Shown here: positions 25,620 to 33,325 of the stretch, in pieces
Layout: the number at the start of each line of letters is the position of its first letter
Numbering within the stretch: the first letter of the stretch is position 1
Source of the DNA: Verrucomicrobiota bacterium
GTDB taxonomy: Bacteria; Verrucomicrobiota; Verrucomicrobiia; Chthoniobacterales; Chthoniobacteraceae
Assembly: GCA_003402745.1 (NCBI GenBank)
Contig: QQND01000028.1
Location: forward strand, 1 to 35,078
Direction of reading: 5' to 3'
DNA length: 35,078 nt
Position numbers and translations under genes: made by a program
The notes under the pieces: generated by a model
What the model saw: the letters and a program-made list of their open reading frames with translations, nothing else
What the model was told of the DNA's origin: nothing
The model's database searches: none

Positions 25620-27041
25620 TTAGTGCATCCACTCGGTGTGGAAGAACTGCCCCACGGGCTTGTCCAAGCGCTCGTAGGTGTGTGCACCGAAGAAGTCGCG
25701 CTGCGCTTGCAAGAGATTCGCTGGCAAGCGGGCCGCGCGATAGCTGTCGTAATAAGCAAGCGACGCCCCGAAGGCCGGCACTGGAATCCCGTGCGTCACG
25801 GCGGCCGCCACTGCGGTGCGCCAGTTCTGCTGGGTCTTTGCGAGGATGTTGCAGAAGTAGGGATCCAGGAGAAGGTTTTTGAGGCTCGGATTGAGCTCGT
25901 AGGCCTGCTTGATCCGGTTGAGGAAGTGCGCCCGGATGATGCAACCGCCACGCCAAATGGTCGCGATGTCACCGAAATTCAGTGCCCAGCCGTACTGGTG
26001 GGCTGCCGCGCCCAACTGTACAAAACCCTGCGCGTAGGAAACGATCTTGGAGGCGAACAGAGCGTCCCTGACCGAGTTGATGAACGCCTGTTTGTCCCCG
26101 GTAAATGGCACGTGGGCGGGCCCTGCGAGATGCTTGCTGGCCTCGACGCGTTCTTCTTTTAGGGAGGACAAGATACGCGCTTCCACGGCGGAGGAGATGG
26201 TGGAAAGCGGCACGCCCATTTCGACAGCGTGACCAACGGTCCATTTCCCTGTGCCCTTCTGGCCCGCACGATCCACGATGATGTCGACGATGGCCTTCCC
26301 AGTTTCAGGATCTTTCCGGTCAAAAATGCGGGACGTGATCTCAATGAGGTAGCTGTTGAGTTCGCCGCTATTCCACTCTGTGAAAATCTTGGCGAGTTCA
26401 TCCGCTTCCAGCCCCAAAACGTTGCTGAGAATGGAGTAGGCTTCGCAGATGAGCTGCATGTCGCCGTATTCAATGCCGTTATGCACCATCTTGACGTAGT
26501 GCCCAGCGCCGTCCGCCCCCATGTAACGGCAGCAGGATTCTCCCTCCACGTGAGCGGAAATCGTAGTGTAAATAGGGGCCAGAGACTCCCAGCCGACCTT
26601 AGAACCGCCGGGCATGATGGACGGTCCCTTCAGAGCCCCCTCTTCCCCGCCGGAAACACCCACGCCAAAATAGTGGATCCCTTTCTCCGCCAGTGCCTTT
26701 TCCCTGCGCTGTGTGTCCGTCCAAAGGGAGTTGCCGCCGTCCACGATGATATCCCCAGGCTCCAAAAGGGGGACCAACTGGGCAATCACCGCGTCCACCG
26801 GGGCGCCGGCCTTGACCATGATCTGCGCCTTGCGGGGGCGCTTCAGCGACTTGACGAAATCTTCAAGGGTCTGGGCGGGGATGATGTTTTTCCCCTTCCC
26901 GCGACCCTGGGCGAACTTGTCCGTGACCGCAGTGGTCCGGTTATAAACAGCGACGGTAAAACCTTTGCTCTCCATATTGAGCACTAGATTTTCCCCCATT
27001 ACAGCGAGGCCAATAAGGCCGATATCACAATTTGCAGACAT
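25620..27041 (-). CDS. gnd: 6-phosphogluconate dehydrogenase (decarboxylating)
   Basis: It oxidises 6-phosphogluconate to ribulose 5-phosphate and CO2 with NADP in the pentose phosphate pathway. 473 residues, the standard long form. The N-terminal Rossmann motif is [16 protein letters not shown], and NRT at the end of the second strand suits NADP. The substrate signature [19 protein letters not shown] and the catalytic [13 protein letters not shown] are intact, as is the C-terminal [13 protein letters not shown] region. Start ATG 27041 fits the family N-terminus. It is divergent from pgsA across 148 bp. No zwf or pgl gene is in the window. Confidence 0.97.
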   Translation of the reverse strand: MSANCDIGLIGLAVMGENLVLNMESKGFTVAVYNRTTAVTDKFAQGRGKGKNIIPAQTLEDFVKSLKRPRKAQIMVKAGAPVDAVIAQLVPLLEPGDIIVDGGNSLWTDTQRREKALAEKGIHYFGVGVSGGEEGALKGPSIMPGGSKVGWESLAPIYTTISAHVEGESCCRYMGADGAGHYVKMVHNGIEYGDMQLICEAYSILSNVLGLEADELAKIFTEWNSGELNSYLIEITSRIFDRKDPETGKAIVDIIVDRAGQKGTGKWTVGHAVEMGVPLSTISSAVEARILSSLKEERVEASKHLAGPAHVPFTGDKQAFINSVRDALFASKIVSYAQGFVQLGAAAHQYGWALNFGDIATIWRGGCIIRAHFLNRIKQAYELNPSLKNLLLDPYFCNILAKTQQNWRTAVAAAVTHGIPVPAFGASLAYYDSYRAARLPANLLQAQRDFFGAHTYERLDKPVGQFFHTEWMH

Positions 27042-27144
27042 GATTTAGATGAAGCTTGTAGATTTCAATTTGGGAAGACTCTCAGCCTACAGACACACTT
27101 CCTTCTCGGCAATCGGCTTTTGTTCAAGGAAGATGCGCCCCTTT

Positions 27145-27189
27145 AGGAGGCTCCGTGAAAATGGAGCCTGAGGCCCTTCACGGCTCCGT
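27145..27189 (+). promoter_or_regulatory. pgsA leader: perfect Shine-Dalgarno plus alternative hairpins
   Basis: AGGAGG (27145-27150) lies 10 bases before the ATG of a ten-codon upstream ORF, not before pgsA. Three competing stems can form: 27148-27154 with 27163-27169 (7 bp), 27153-27159 with 27177-27183 (7 bp), and 27163-27168 with 27182-27187 (6 bp, abutting the pgsA ATG). A ribosome on the upstream ORF would open all of them. This suggests translational coupling or attenuation; function is inferred. Confidence 0.55.
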
Positions 27190-27193
27190 ATGA
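27161..27193 (+). CDS. Ten-codon upstream ORF overlapping pgsA start
   Basis: ATG 27161 begins MEPEALHGSV and stops at TGA 27191-27193, overlapping the pgsA ATG (27190) as ATGA. It has the best ribosome binding site I saw in the window (AGGAGG, 10 bases upstream), while pgsA itself has none. Most likely a leader peptide whose translation delivers ribosomes to pgsA. Its peptide sequence suggests no product function. Confidence 0.55.
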   Translation: MEPEALHGSV

Positions 27194-27786
27194 ACCTTCC
27201 CAACCAACTCACCCTTTTGCGTCTGGCCATGACAATCGTCCTGGCCGTAGTGCTGCAGTCAGGGTGGCGTTTCTGTTGCACCGCAGGCCTGCTCCTCTTT
27301 GGAATCGCCAGTCTGACAGACTATTTCGACGGAGCAATCGCTCGTAGCCGCAATCTCATCACCGACTTCGGGGCCCTGATGGATCCGCTTGTGGACAAGA
27401 TCCTGACGGCTGCCGCCCTCATCTGCCTTGTGGCCATTGACTATGAAGCTCGCCCCGCAATCCAAGCCTGGGTGGCCATTGTCATCATTAGCCGAGAGTT
27501 CCTCATCACAGGCCTCCGCCAACTCGCCGCGGCGAAGGGCCTGGTTTTGCCGGCCGACCGCTTTGGCAAGCACAAGACCATCTGGCAGATCATTACGATC
27601 CTCTACTTTTTACTGCTCCTCAGCCTCGATGAATGGAGCCGGGCCGGGTGGTTTGATCATCCCGCTTTCTTAAAGGTCCTCTGGCGGCCTCTTGGCTCGG
27701 TTCTCACTGGGCTGGCCGTTATTTTAACGGTGGGTTCGGGCCTCGGGTACCTCTGGCGCAACCGACATCTCATTGCCGACCGCTAA
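27190..27786 (+). CDS. pgsA: CDP-diacylglycerol--glycerol-3-phosphate 3-phosphatidyltransferase
   Basis: 198-residue inner-membrane enzyme that makes phosphatidylglycerol phosphate. The CDP-alcohol phosphotransferase motif is complete: D44, D47, G48, A51, R52, G61, D65, D69 in TDYFDGAIARSRN and FGALMDPLVDK. The N-terminus MNLPNQLTLLRLAMT is the family's standard opening, which fixes the start. ISREFLITGLRQLAAAKG and FGKHKTIWQII are further PgsA signatures. About five hydrophobic helices are visible. The start has no own Shine-Dalgarno sequence and overlaps the stop of a short upstream ORF. The glycerate kinase gene follows about 120 bp later in the same direction. Confidence 0.95.
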   Translation: MNLPNQLTLLRLAMTIVLAVVLQSGWRFCCTAGLLLFGIASLTDYFDGAIARSRNLITDFGALMDPLVDKILTAAALICLVAIDYEARPAIQAWVAIVIISREFLITGLRQLAAAKGLVLPADRFGKHKTIWQIITILYFLLLLSLDEWSRAGWFDHPAFLKVLWRPLGSVLTGLAVILTVGSGLGYLWRNRHLIADR

Positions 27787-27908
27787 GGCAGGCGGGAGCG
27801 GCGTTGCCAACGGGACATTCCGGCGCAGCCGACGGCTTGCCTCGTTTTGTAGAGACAAGGGATCTGCGGTTGCAGGAGGGCGCCTGCCTGTCCATGCTGG
27901 AAGCAGTT

Positions 27909-29033
27909 GTGAAACTCCTAATTGCTCCCGATAAGTTCAAAGGCTCGCTTTCCGCCGCCGGTGTGTCCGAGGCGTTGAGTCTGGGCTGGAAAAGTGTCCT
28001 GCCAGCGACGGAAATTTCTTTTGCGCCCATGGCGGACGGCGGCGAGGGGTTCGCTGAGGCGCTCGCGTCTGCGCTCGTAGGGGAGTGGGTGCATTTCGAA
28101 TCCGTAGACGCATTGGGCCGCCCCATCCGTTGCCGCTTTTTCTTCGTGCCAGCCACGCAGACCGCCGTCCTCGCCATGAGCGAGGCTTCCGGCATCGAGC
28201 GCCTCTCCTCTCTCGAGCGCGACCCCTACAGGGCCAGTACCTTTGGCACGGGCCTTCTCCTGCGCCGAGCCATAGAGCGCGGCGCAAAACGCGTTCTTCT
28301 CGGACTCGGAGGCAGCGCCACCACCGATGGCGGCATCGGAATGGCCGCTGCGCTCGGGTACCGCTTTCTCTCGTCCGAGGGCGAGCTTCTCGAGCCGCTC
28401 CCTTCCAACCTTTCCCGGATAGCGACCATCGACGCTTCAGACGTCTGCGCACTGCCCGAGATCATCGCTGCGTGCGACGTGAAAAATCCACTCCTCGGCG
28501 TGCGTGGCACGGCCGCTATTTTCGCCCCTCAAAAGGGCGCTGATGCAGAAGCGGTCCGGTTTCTAGAAAAGGGCCTGTCCCATCTGGCTGAAATCGTCCG
28601 CCGGGAGTTGCGCTGCGATTTCAGCAACGTTCCCGGGGCTGGCGCCGCAGGGGGCATCGGGTTCGGCCTGCTCTCCTTCTGCCGCGCCGCCATGGAGCCT
28701 GGTTTTGAGCTTGTCTCAAAGGCGGTGGGCTTGGAGGAACGCATCGCGCAGGCGGACCTCGTCCTCACTGGGGAGGGGCGCCTTGACGCCCAAACGCTCG
28801 AGGGCAAGGGACCCGCCGGAATCGCCGCTCTGGCGCGCGCCGCAGGAAAGCCGGTCCTCGTCTTTGCCGGCTCCATCGAAGAATCTCCAGATCTTCTCGC
28901 CTCCTTCGATGCCACGTTTCCCATCATCGACAGGCCCGTTTCGCTGGAGGAGGCCATGCGGGATGCCCCCGCCTTTTTGCACCGAGCCGCGGCTCGCGCG
29001 GCCCGCCTCATTTCAAATCCAATCAACCCATGA
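27909..29033 (+). CDS. Glycerate kinase (GarK/GlxK type)
   Basis: It phosphorylates glycerate, linking glycerate or glyoxylate use to glycolysis. 374 residues from GTG 27909, which has GGAAG five bases upstream and yields the classical opening VKLLIAPDKFKGSLSA; ATG 27894 (five residues longer) is the alternative. Family blocks are MADGGEGFAEAL, GLGGSATTDGGIGMAAALGY, FSNVPGAGAAGGIGFGLLSF and DLVLTGEGRLDAQTLEGKGP. The length matches the family. The stop overlaps the fabD ATG (ATGA), so translation of fabD is coupled to this gene, an uncommon pairing. Whether the product is 2- or 3-phosphoglycerate cannot be told here. Confidence 0.94.
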   Translation: MKLLIAPDKFKGSLSAAGVSEALSLGWKSVLPATEISFAPMADGGEGFAEALASALVGEWVHFESVDALGRPIRCRFFFVPATQTAVLAMSEASGIERLSSLERDPYRASTFGTGLLLRRAIERGAKRVLLGLGGSATTDGGIGMAAALGYRFLSSEGELLEPLPSNLSRIATIDASDVCALPEIIAACDVKNPLLGVRGTAAIFAPQKGADAEAVRFLEKGLSHLAEIVRRELRCDFSNVPGAGAAGGIGFGLLSFCRAAMEPGFELVSKAVGLEERIAQADLVLTGEGRLDAQTLEGKGPAGIAALARAAGKPVLVFAGSIEESPDLLASFDATFPIIDRPVSLEEAMRDAPAFLHRAAARAARLISNPINP

Positions 29034-29965
29034 ATTCCAAACGCATCGCAATTCTTTTTTCAGGACAGGGCGCCCAAGCCGTGGGCATGGGCCGGGACCT
29101 CTCGGCCCACTTCCCTCAGGCTGCCGAGCTGTTTGCAAAGGCCGACGCCGTCTTGGGGTATTCCCTCAGTAAAATCGCCTGGGAAGGCCCCGAAGCCGAC
29201 CTCACCCAAACCCGCTATTGCCAACCCGCCCTCTACGTCCACGGGCTCGCTTGTCTGGCCGCCTTGCGCAGTATTGCCGGTAATTTCGCGGTCCACGCTG
29301 CCGCCGGACTTTCCCTGGGCGAATTTACCGCCCACGCGGCGGCAGGGACCTTCGATTTTGAGACCGGCCTCAGGCTGGTGGCGCAACGGGGTGCCTTTAT
29401 GCAGGAAGCCTGCGAAGCCACCCATGGCGGCATGGCAGCCATGATCGGAGGCGAGGAACAAGCCGTTCTCGACCTCGCCAAGGATACCGACGTGGACGTT
29501 GCCAACTTCAACAGCCCGGGGCAGATCGTGCTCTCCGGAAAAGCCGGGCACATCGCGGAAGCCGTGGCTTCCGCGAAGGAAAAGGGGATCCGTATAGCCA
29601 AGGTCCTGAACGTAGCTGGAGCCTATCACTCCCGCCTCATGCAGTCGGCCGCTTCCAAACTTGGAGCCGTCCTCGCCCAGACCGAAATCCACCCGCCCCA
29701 ATTCCCCGTGTTCTGCAACGTCGAAGCCAGGGCCGTCACGACTCCGGAGGATATCCGCCAGACACTCGAGGAACAGGTTACCGGCTCCGTACGCTGGACC
29801 CACACCATGGAACGCCTCGTAGACGAGGAACATTGCGACCTGTTTTTGGAACTCGGACCGGGCGGAGTGCTGAGCGGCCTGCTCGGGCGGACGCGCAAGG
29901 GGGTCCCCTGCCTGAAAGTCTACGATATGGAAACGGCGGCAGCCGCAGTCTCGTCGCTGCGCTAA
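29030..29965 (+). CDS. fabD: Malonyl-CoA:ACP transacylase
   Basis: It loads malonyl groups onto acyl carrier protein for fatty-acid synthesis. 311 residues, the standard length. LFSGQGAQAVGMG is the N-terminal oxyanion segment. The nucleophile S95 lies in GLSLGE, the conserved R120 in AQRGAFM and the catalytic H200 in NVAGAYHS. The late ELGPGGVLSGLL is also typical. The ATG overlaps the glycerate kinase stop. No other fab gene or acpP follows; the next gene, ribD, is convergent. A 9-bp tandem repeat begins at the last base of its stop codon. Confidence 0.96.
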   Translation: MNSKRIAILFSGQGAQAVGMGRDLSAHFPQAAELFAKADAVLGYSLSKIAWEGPEADLTQTRYCQPALYVHGLACLAALRSIAGNFAVHAAAGLSLGEFTAHAAAGTFDFETGLRLVAQRGAFMQEACEATHGGMAAMIGGEEQAVLDLAKDTDVDVANFNSPGQIVLSGKAGHIAEAVASAKEKGIRIAKVLNVAGAYHSRLMQSAASKLGAVLAQTEIHPPQFPVFCNVEARAVTTPEDIRQTLEEQVTGSVRWTHTMERLVDEEHCDLFLELGPGGVLSGLLGRTRKGVPCLKVYDMETAAAAVSSLR

Positions 29966-29991
29966 GCCGGTTTAGCCGGTTTAGCCGGTTT
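29965..29991. repeat. Tandem repeat, AGCCGGTTT x 3
   Basis: Three perfect 9-bp copies start at the last base of the fabD stop. The reverse complement unit AAACCGGCT differs by one base insertion from the AAACCGCT unit repeated near 31221-31244. No function assigned. Confidence 0.9.
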
Positions 29992-30051
29992 GAGGCCAGC
30001 CTAAAAAACGGATCTTCCCACGCTCAAAGCTCCGCCCAGGATGTTCGAAGG

Positions 30052-31074
30052 CTAAGTCCGCTGCACAAGACCGCAGAGCCGGAGATCCCGACCCAATTTT
30101 TTGTATTCGACCTCCTCCAGGGAAACGCACTCCAACAGGCGCCCGTGGCCGGCTACGCCCATAGCGGGTCCACCGCATAAGAGGGGTGCCAGATAAAAAC
30201 AAACTTCGTCCACGAGCTTTTGCTCAAAAAGCGACCCCAGGATTTCCCCACCGCCCTCCGCCAAAACCGTGTTCACTTGGTATAAACCGCCCAACTCCGC
30301 CAGCACTTCCTGAAGCGATCTGTTCCGGTACACCAAAGTTCGCTCCCGGTGTTCGTCGGTGAAAAGTTGAGCCTCCGCTGGTAAATTGCCGGAACGGGTC
30401 AGGACCACTCGCCAAGGCTGCGGTTTCCCTGCGGGCAATGGGACCGCACGCACCGTGAGCGAAGGGTCGTCCGCACGCACGGTCCCAGCGCCGACGAGAA
30501 CGGCGTCCGCACGCACCCGCAGCCGGTGCGCATCCCTGCGCGCAACGGGGCCTGTCAGCCACTGGCCTTCTCCGGGGACGCGGGTGATCCGGCCGTCGAG
30601 CGAGAGCGCCGCTTTGGCGATCACCCAGGGGAGGCCGGTGGTGATCCATTTGAAAAAGGCGCGATTGAGATGGCGGCATTCCGCCTCCAGCACGCCGGTT
30701 TCCACGGTGACCCCGTGCTTTCGTAAAAGCTCCAGGCCGCGGCCCGCATGGGCGGGATGGGGGTCAGTGGCCCCCACAACGACGCGCCGGATCCCCGCGG
30801 CAAGAATGGCCTCGGTACAGGGAGGCGTGCGACCCTGGGTGCTGCAGGGTTCGAGGGTCACGTAGAGCGTGGAGTCGCGGGCAAGCCCGGGCGAGGCGAG
30901 GGCACGCAGGGCTTCCACCTCGGCGTGCGGTAGGCCGGCGACCCGGTGCCAGCCCCGGGCGAGGATGCGTCCGTTTTTGACGATGACGGCGCCGACGGCT
31001 GGGTTGGGGCTTGTGGCGCCGAAGCCCTTGAGGGCTTCCCTCAATGCCGCCCGCATGAACCTGGAGTGCTGCAT
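30052..31074 (-). CDS. ribD: Bifunctional riboflavin deaminase/reductase
   Basis: It catalyses the second and third steps of riboflavin synthesis: deamination of the diaminopyrimidine, then side-chain reduction with NADPH. 340 residues from ATG 31074. The deaminase domain (1-145) has the zinc ligands H50 and C77/C86, with E52 (PHAEVEAL; EPCSTQGRTPPC). The reductase domain (about 150-340) has FVKWITT-like FFKWITTGLPWVIAKAALSL DGRI and VLVGAGTVRADDPSLTVR. The EGGGEILGSLF glycine-rich segment is also present. The frame is open to 31119 but MQHSRFMRAALREA is the usual start. No ribB/ribE/ribH is nearby. Convergent with fabD. Confidence 0.95.
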   Translation of the reverse strand: MQHSRFMRAALREALKGFGATSPNPAVGAVIVKNGRILARGWHRVAGLPHAEVEALRALASPGLARDSTLYVTLEPCSTQGRTPPCTEAILAAGIRRVVVGATDPHPAHAGRGLELLRKHGVTVETGVLEAECRHLNRAFFKWITTGLPWVIAKAALSLDGRITRVPGEGQWLTGPVARRDAHRLRVRADAVLVGAGTVRADDPSLTVRAVPLPAGKPQPWRVVLTRSGNLPAEAQLFTDEHRERTLVYRNRSLQEVLAELGGLYQVNTVLAEGGGEILGSLFEQKLVDEVCFYLAPLLCGGPAMGVAGHGRLLECVSLEEVEYKKLGRDLRLCGLVQRT

Positions 31075-31178
31075 GAGAGTGTGTGGCAGGCAGTGTAGGA
31101 ATTTTTTCCCACATTTCACCCATCTTTTTTAACGCCGCCTCCGTAGCAGTCAATGAACCCACTCCTGCCCCCTCGGAA

Positions 31179-31244
31179 CGCCAAAACGCCAAAACGCCAA
31201 AACAGCAAAAACAGCAAAAAGCTAAACCGCTAAACCGCTAAACC
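31179..31244. repeat. Compound tandem repeats upstream of hsp20
   Basis: Three arrays lie end to end: CGCCAAAA x 3 (31179-31202), CAGCAAAAA x 2 (31203-31220) and GCTAAACC x 3 (31221-31244), just 20-85 bp before the hsp20 ATG. The units look related (A-run plus CGC/GCT). Copy-number change could alter promoter or leader spacing, but that is inference. Confidence 0.9.
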
Positions 31245-31263
31245 AAAGAAACAAACCAAAGCT

Positions 31264-31761
31264 ATGAACACCACAAATCCCGTCCGCTCCACTTCGCTGG
31301 CCATCTCCTCCTCCCCTTGGTCCTCGCTGTCACCCGTGTCCCCGCTGGAGAGGCTGGCCTCACTGCGCCAGGACATGGACCGGCTCTGGGAGCTCAGCTT
31401 TACCGGGAGGGGCGCCCAAACCGGGGCCGCCTGGTCTCCTGCGCTGGATCTGTACGATGAAGCCGAGCAGCTTGTGACAAAAATCGAGCTCCCCGGCCTT
31501 TCCAAAGAGGCCGTCGCCGTCAATTATCAGGACGGTGTGTTGAGTATCAGCGGGGAACGCAAGGGAGATTATGCCCAGGGCCAGGAGCCGGACTGCTACC
31601 GTTCGGAACGGGCTACGGGCAAGTTTTCCCGGGATCTCGCTCTGCCGGTGCCTGTGCAGGCGGACAAAATCCGGGCCTCCTTCAAGGACGGGGTACTCAC
31701 CGTCGTCTTGCCCAAAAGCGAGGATGCCAAGCCGCACAAAGTGGAAGTCAGCGTGAGCTAG
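31264..31761 (+). CDS. hsp20: Small heat-shock protein, Hsp20/alpha-crystallin family
   Basis: A 165-residue ATP-independent holdase chaperone. A Ser/Pro-rich N-terminal arm (1-57, including SLRQDMDRLWELSF) precedes the alpha-crystallin domain at about 58-155: PALDLYDEAEQLVTKIELPG, VNYQDGVLSISGERK, SFKDGVLTVVLPK. The A-x-x-x-n-G-V-L signature is visible as ASFKDGVLTVVLPK. Start ATG 31264 follows an unusual A-rich leader with tandem repeats and no Shine-Dalgarno sequence. No CIRCE element or obvious heat-shock promoter was seen. A strong hairpin follows the stop. Confidence 0.95.
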   Translation: MNTTNPVRSTSLAISSSPWSSLSPVSPLERLASLRQDMDRLWELSFTGRGAQTGAAWSPALDLYDEAEQLVTKIELPGLSKEAVAVNYQDGVLSISGERKGDYAQGQEPDCYRSERATGKFSRDLALPVPVQADKIRASFKDGVLTVVLPKSEDAKPHKVEVSVS

Positions 31762-31772
31762 CTGGCCTGCTG

Positions 31773-31812
31773 GCGCCGGGGCGCGTTCGCCCCGGCGCGA
31801 AGCCCAGTTTTT
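31773..31812 (+). terminator. Strong GC-rich hairpin terminator after hsp20
   Basis: A perfect 11-bp stem (31773-31783 with 31788-31798, GCGCCGGGGCG and its complement) closes a CGTT loop 11 bases past the hsp20 stop. A five-T run (31808-31812) follows nine bases later, farther than ideal, but the stem is very stable. Confidence 0.65.
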
Positions 31813-31864
31813 GGGGCGCTCTCCTGCGTTGCCCCGAGGTGGCCGGGTGTGGCACGGTGAGGAG

Positions 31865-32851
31865 ATGAGTTCCGACCAGACCCCTCCCGCGGCGGGTGCG
31901 CCTCAGCGCGCCGTATTTGATTTGTCGGGCCGGACCCGGATTTTGTGCTCTGGGGCGGACCGGTTGCGCTACCTCAACGGGCAGTTGACGCAGGATCTCA
32001 AGAGACTCGCGCCCGGGCGGGCTCTGCCCGCCTGCGTGACCAGCGCCAAGGGGCGGCTCCAGGCGGAGGTCTGGGTGTCTTTCGCGGAAGGAGCGGAAGG
32101 CCCCATCGTTCTGGACGCGGCACCCGAATTGCATGAGACGCTGGCGGCCAGACTCGAGCGGTACATTGTTGCTGACGCCGTCGAGCTTGAAGACCACACC
32201 GGTCGGGAGGGCCTCCTGCATTGCCTTAGCTTCAGCCCCGAACCCTCGTCGCCCCCGGAACCCCTGGCTCACACCCCTGCTGAAAGTCGAAAGTCTCCGT
32301 TGCCGGCGATGTTGTTGGGGTTTCCTCGGGTTGCGGTGAGCCGGCTGGGGGAGGACGGCTGGGATGTCTTGGTGCCGCTGGACCGCCTGGAAGGGGTCAA
32401 GGCGGAATTGGGCAGCTTATTTGGAGGTCGATTGGGAGGCTTATTGGGCTCGGCCGGAGATTGGGAGAGGCGTCGAATTATGCGCGGCATTCCGGCCTGG
32501 GGCGCGGAGCTTGATGAAAACACGTTGCCGCCGGAGGCCGGCCTGGAGCGGACGCACATCGACTATCACAAAGGCTGCTACATTGGTCAGGAGGTTATTT
32601 CGCGGCTCAAGAGCGTCGGGCACGTCAATAGAACCTTGCGCCTGTTTTCCGGCTCTGGGCCCGCGGTTCCCGAAAGCGGTGCGGTCTTTTTTTCAGACGC
32701 GGGTGTTGAGGCGGGCGTGCTCACCAGCGTTTGCAGAGGGGAGGGGGCGGATTTTTGGGCGCTAGGCTATCTCAAACGGGCACACTCCGCGGCCGATTCC
32801 TTCACATGCAGCGGCGGTCGGTTGAAAATGGCAGACGAGGTGTCGGTCTAA
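31865..32851 (+). CDS. ygfZ: YgfZ/GcvT-domain folate-binding Fe-S protein
   Basis: 328 residues. YgfZ (IBA57 in mitochondria) helps make or repair Fe-S clusters in a tetrahydrofolate-dependent manner. The hallmark KGCYIGQE with C238 lies at 236-243; the N-terminal FDLSGRTRILCSGADRLRYL and NGQLTQDLKRL are typical of the aminomethyltransferase-like fold. A Pro/Ser-rich insert (SPEPSSPPEPLAHTPAES, about 124-141) and a Gly/Leu segment (GGRLGGLLGS) look like expanded loops. Start ATG 31865 is preceded by GGTGAGGAG. The window also holds sufT and a [2Fe-2S] ferredoxin, both Fe-S related but not linked in operons. Confidence 0.93.
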   Translation: MSSDQTPPAAGAPQRAVFDLSGRTRILCSGADRLRYLNGQLTQDLKRLAPGRALPACVTSAKGRLQAEVWVSFAEGAEGPIVLDAAPELHETLAARLERYIVADAVELEDHTGREGLLHCLSFSPEPSSPPEPLAHTPAESRKSPLPAMLLGFPRVAVSRLGEDGWDVLVPLDRLEGVKAELGSLFGGRLGGLLGSAGDWERRRIMRGIPAWGAELDENTLPPEAGLERTHIDYHKGCYIGQEVISRLKSVGHVNRTLRLFSGSGPAVPESGAVFFSDAGVEAGVLTSVCRGEGADFWALGYLKRAHSAADSFTCSGGRLKMADEVSV

Positions 32852-33325
32852 AGCGGTGGTGCGCCGGCCCTGACTTGGTTGAGATCCCTGAAGCGCAGCG
32901 AAACTTTCCCAGTCTTTTCTCTCCCAAAAGTGGCTGGTGGAATGGTTTTTTAACCTAGAAACGGTAATGGGAGATACCACCTCTTTTAGGTTTATGGATG
33001 ATTTAAAGAGCTCAGCACCTGGGACCGCGTCTCCCTACTCTATTTCGCAATGACTTCCTGAGTTCTTGGAGTGTCAAAGTGGAGGCGGGAGAGCAGGCCC
33101 CGTTTTCTTCAAGATTTGGGTTGAGAGCCCTCCGGGTTCAGGGGCTCTTTAGTCTCTCGGTACGTGGCAGCATGAGGGCGACAGCAATGGCTTTACCGAC
33201 GTTGTACACAGCGCAAAGACACTCACCCAGTGGGTGAGCCTGAAACGAGATATATTCGAGCTGGATCTCCTTTTTAAAGAGTTAGTTGTATCAGATCCAT
33301 CGAAGTTTCATCGCCGCTTTTAGGG
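32852..33325. other. Intergenic region between convergent ygfZ and xthA genes
   Basis: No gene could be supported in these 474 bp. A terminator-like stem AGAGCCC/GGGCTCT (33124-33130 with 33142-33148) is followed by TTTAGT on the plus strand. A 17-bp odd palindrome lies at 33222-33238. On the minus strand a frame from about 33280 to 33150 is open and coding-like (ends CAVYNVGKAIAVALMLPRT) but has no start codon; it could be a gene remnant. Confidence 0.4.
33222..33238. repeat. 17-bp palindrome CTCACCCAGTGGGTGAG
   Basis: A perfect inverted repeat with arms of eight bases around one central G. It could be a protein-binding site or a short hairpin. It lies between two convergent genes, about 380 bp beyond ygfZ, so no regulated gene is evident. 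Confidence 0.6.
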
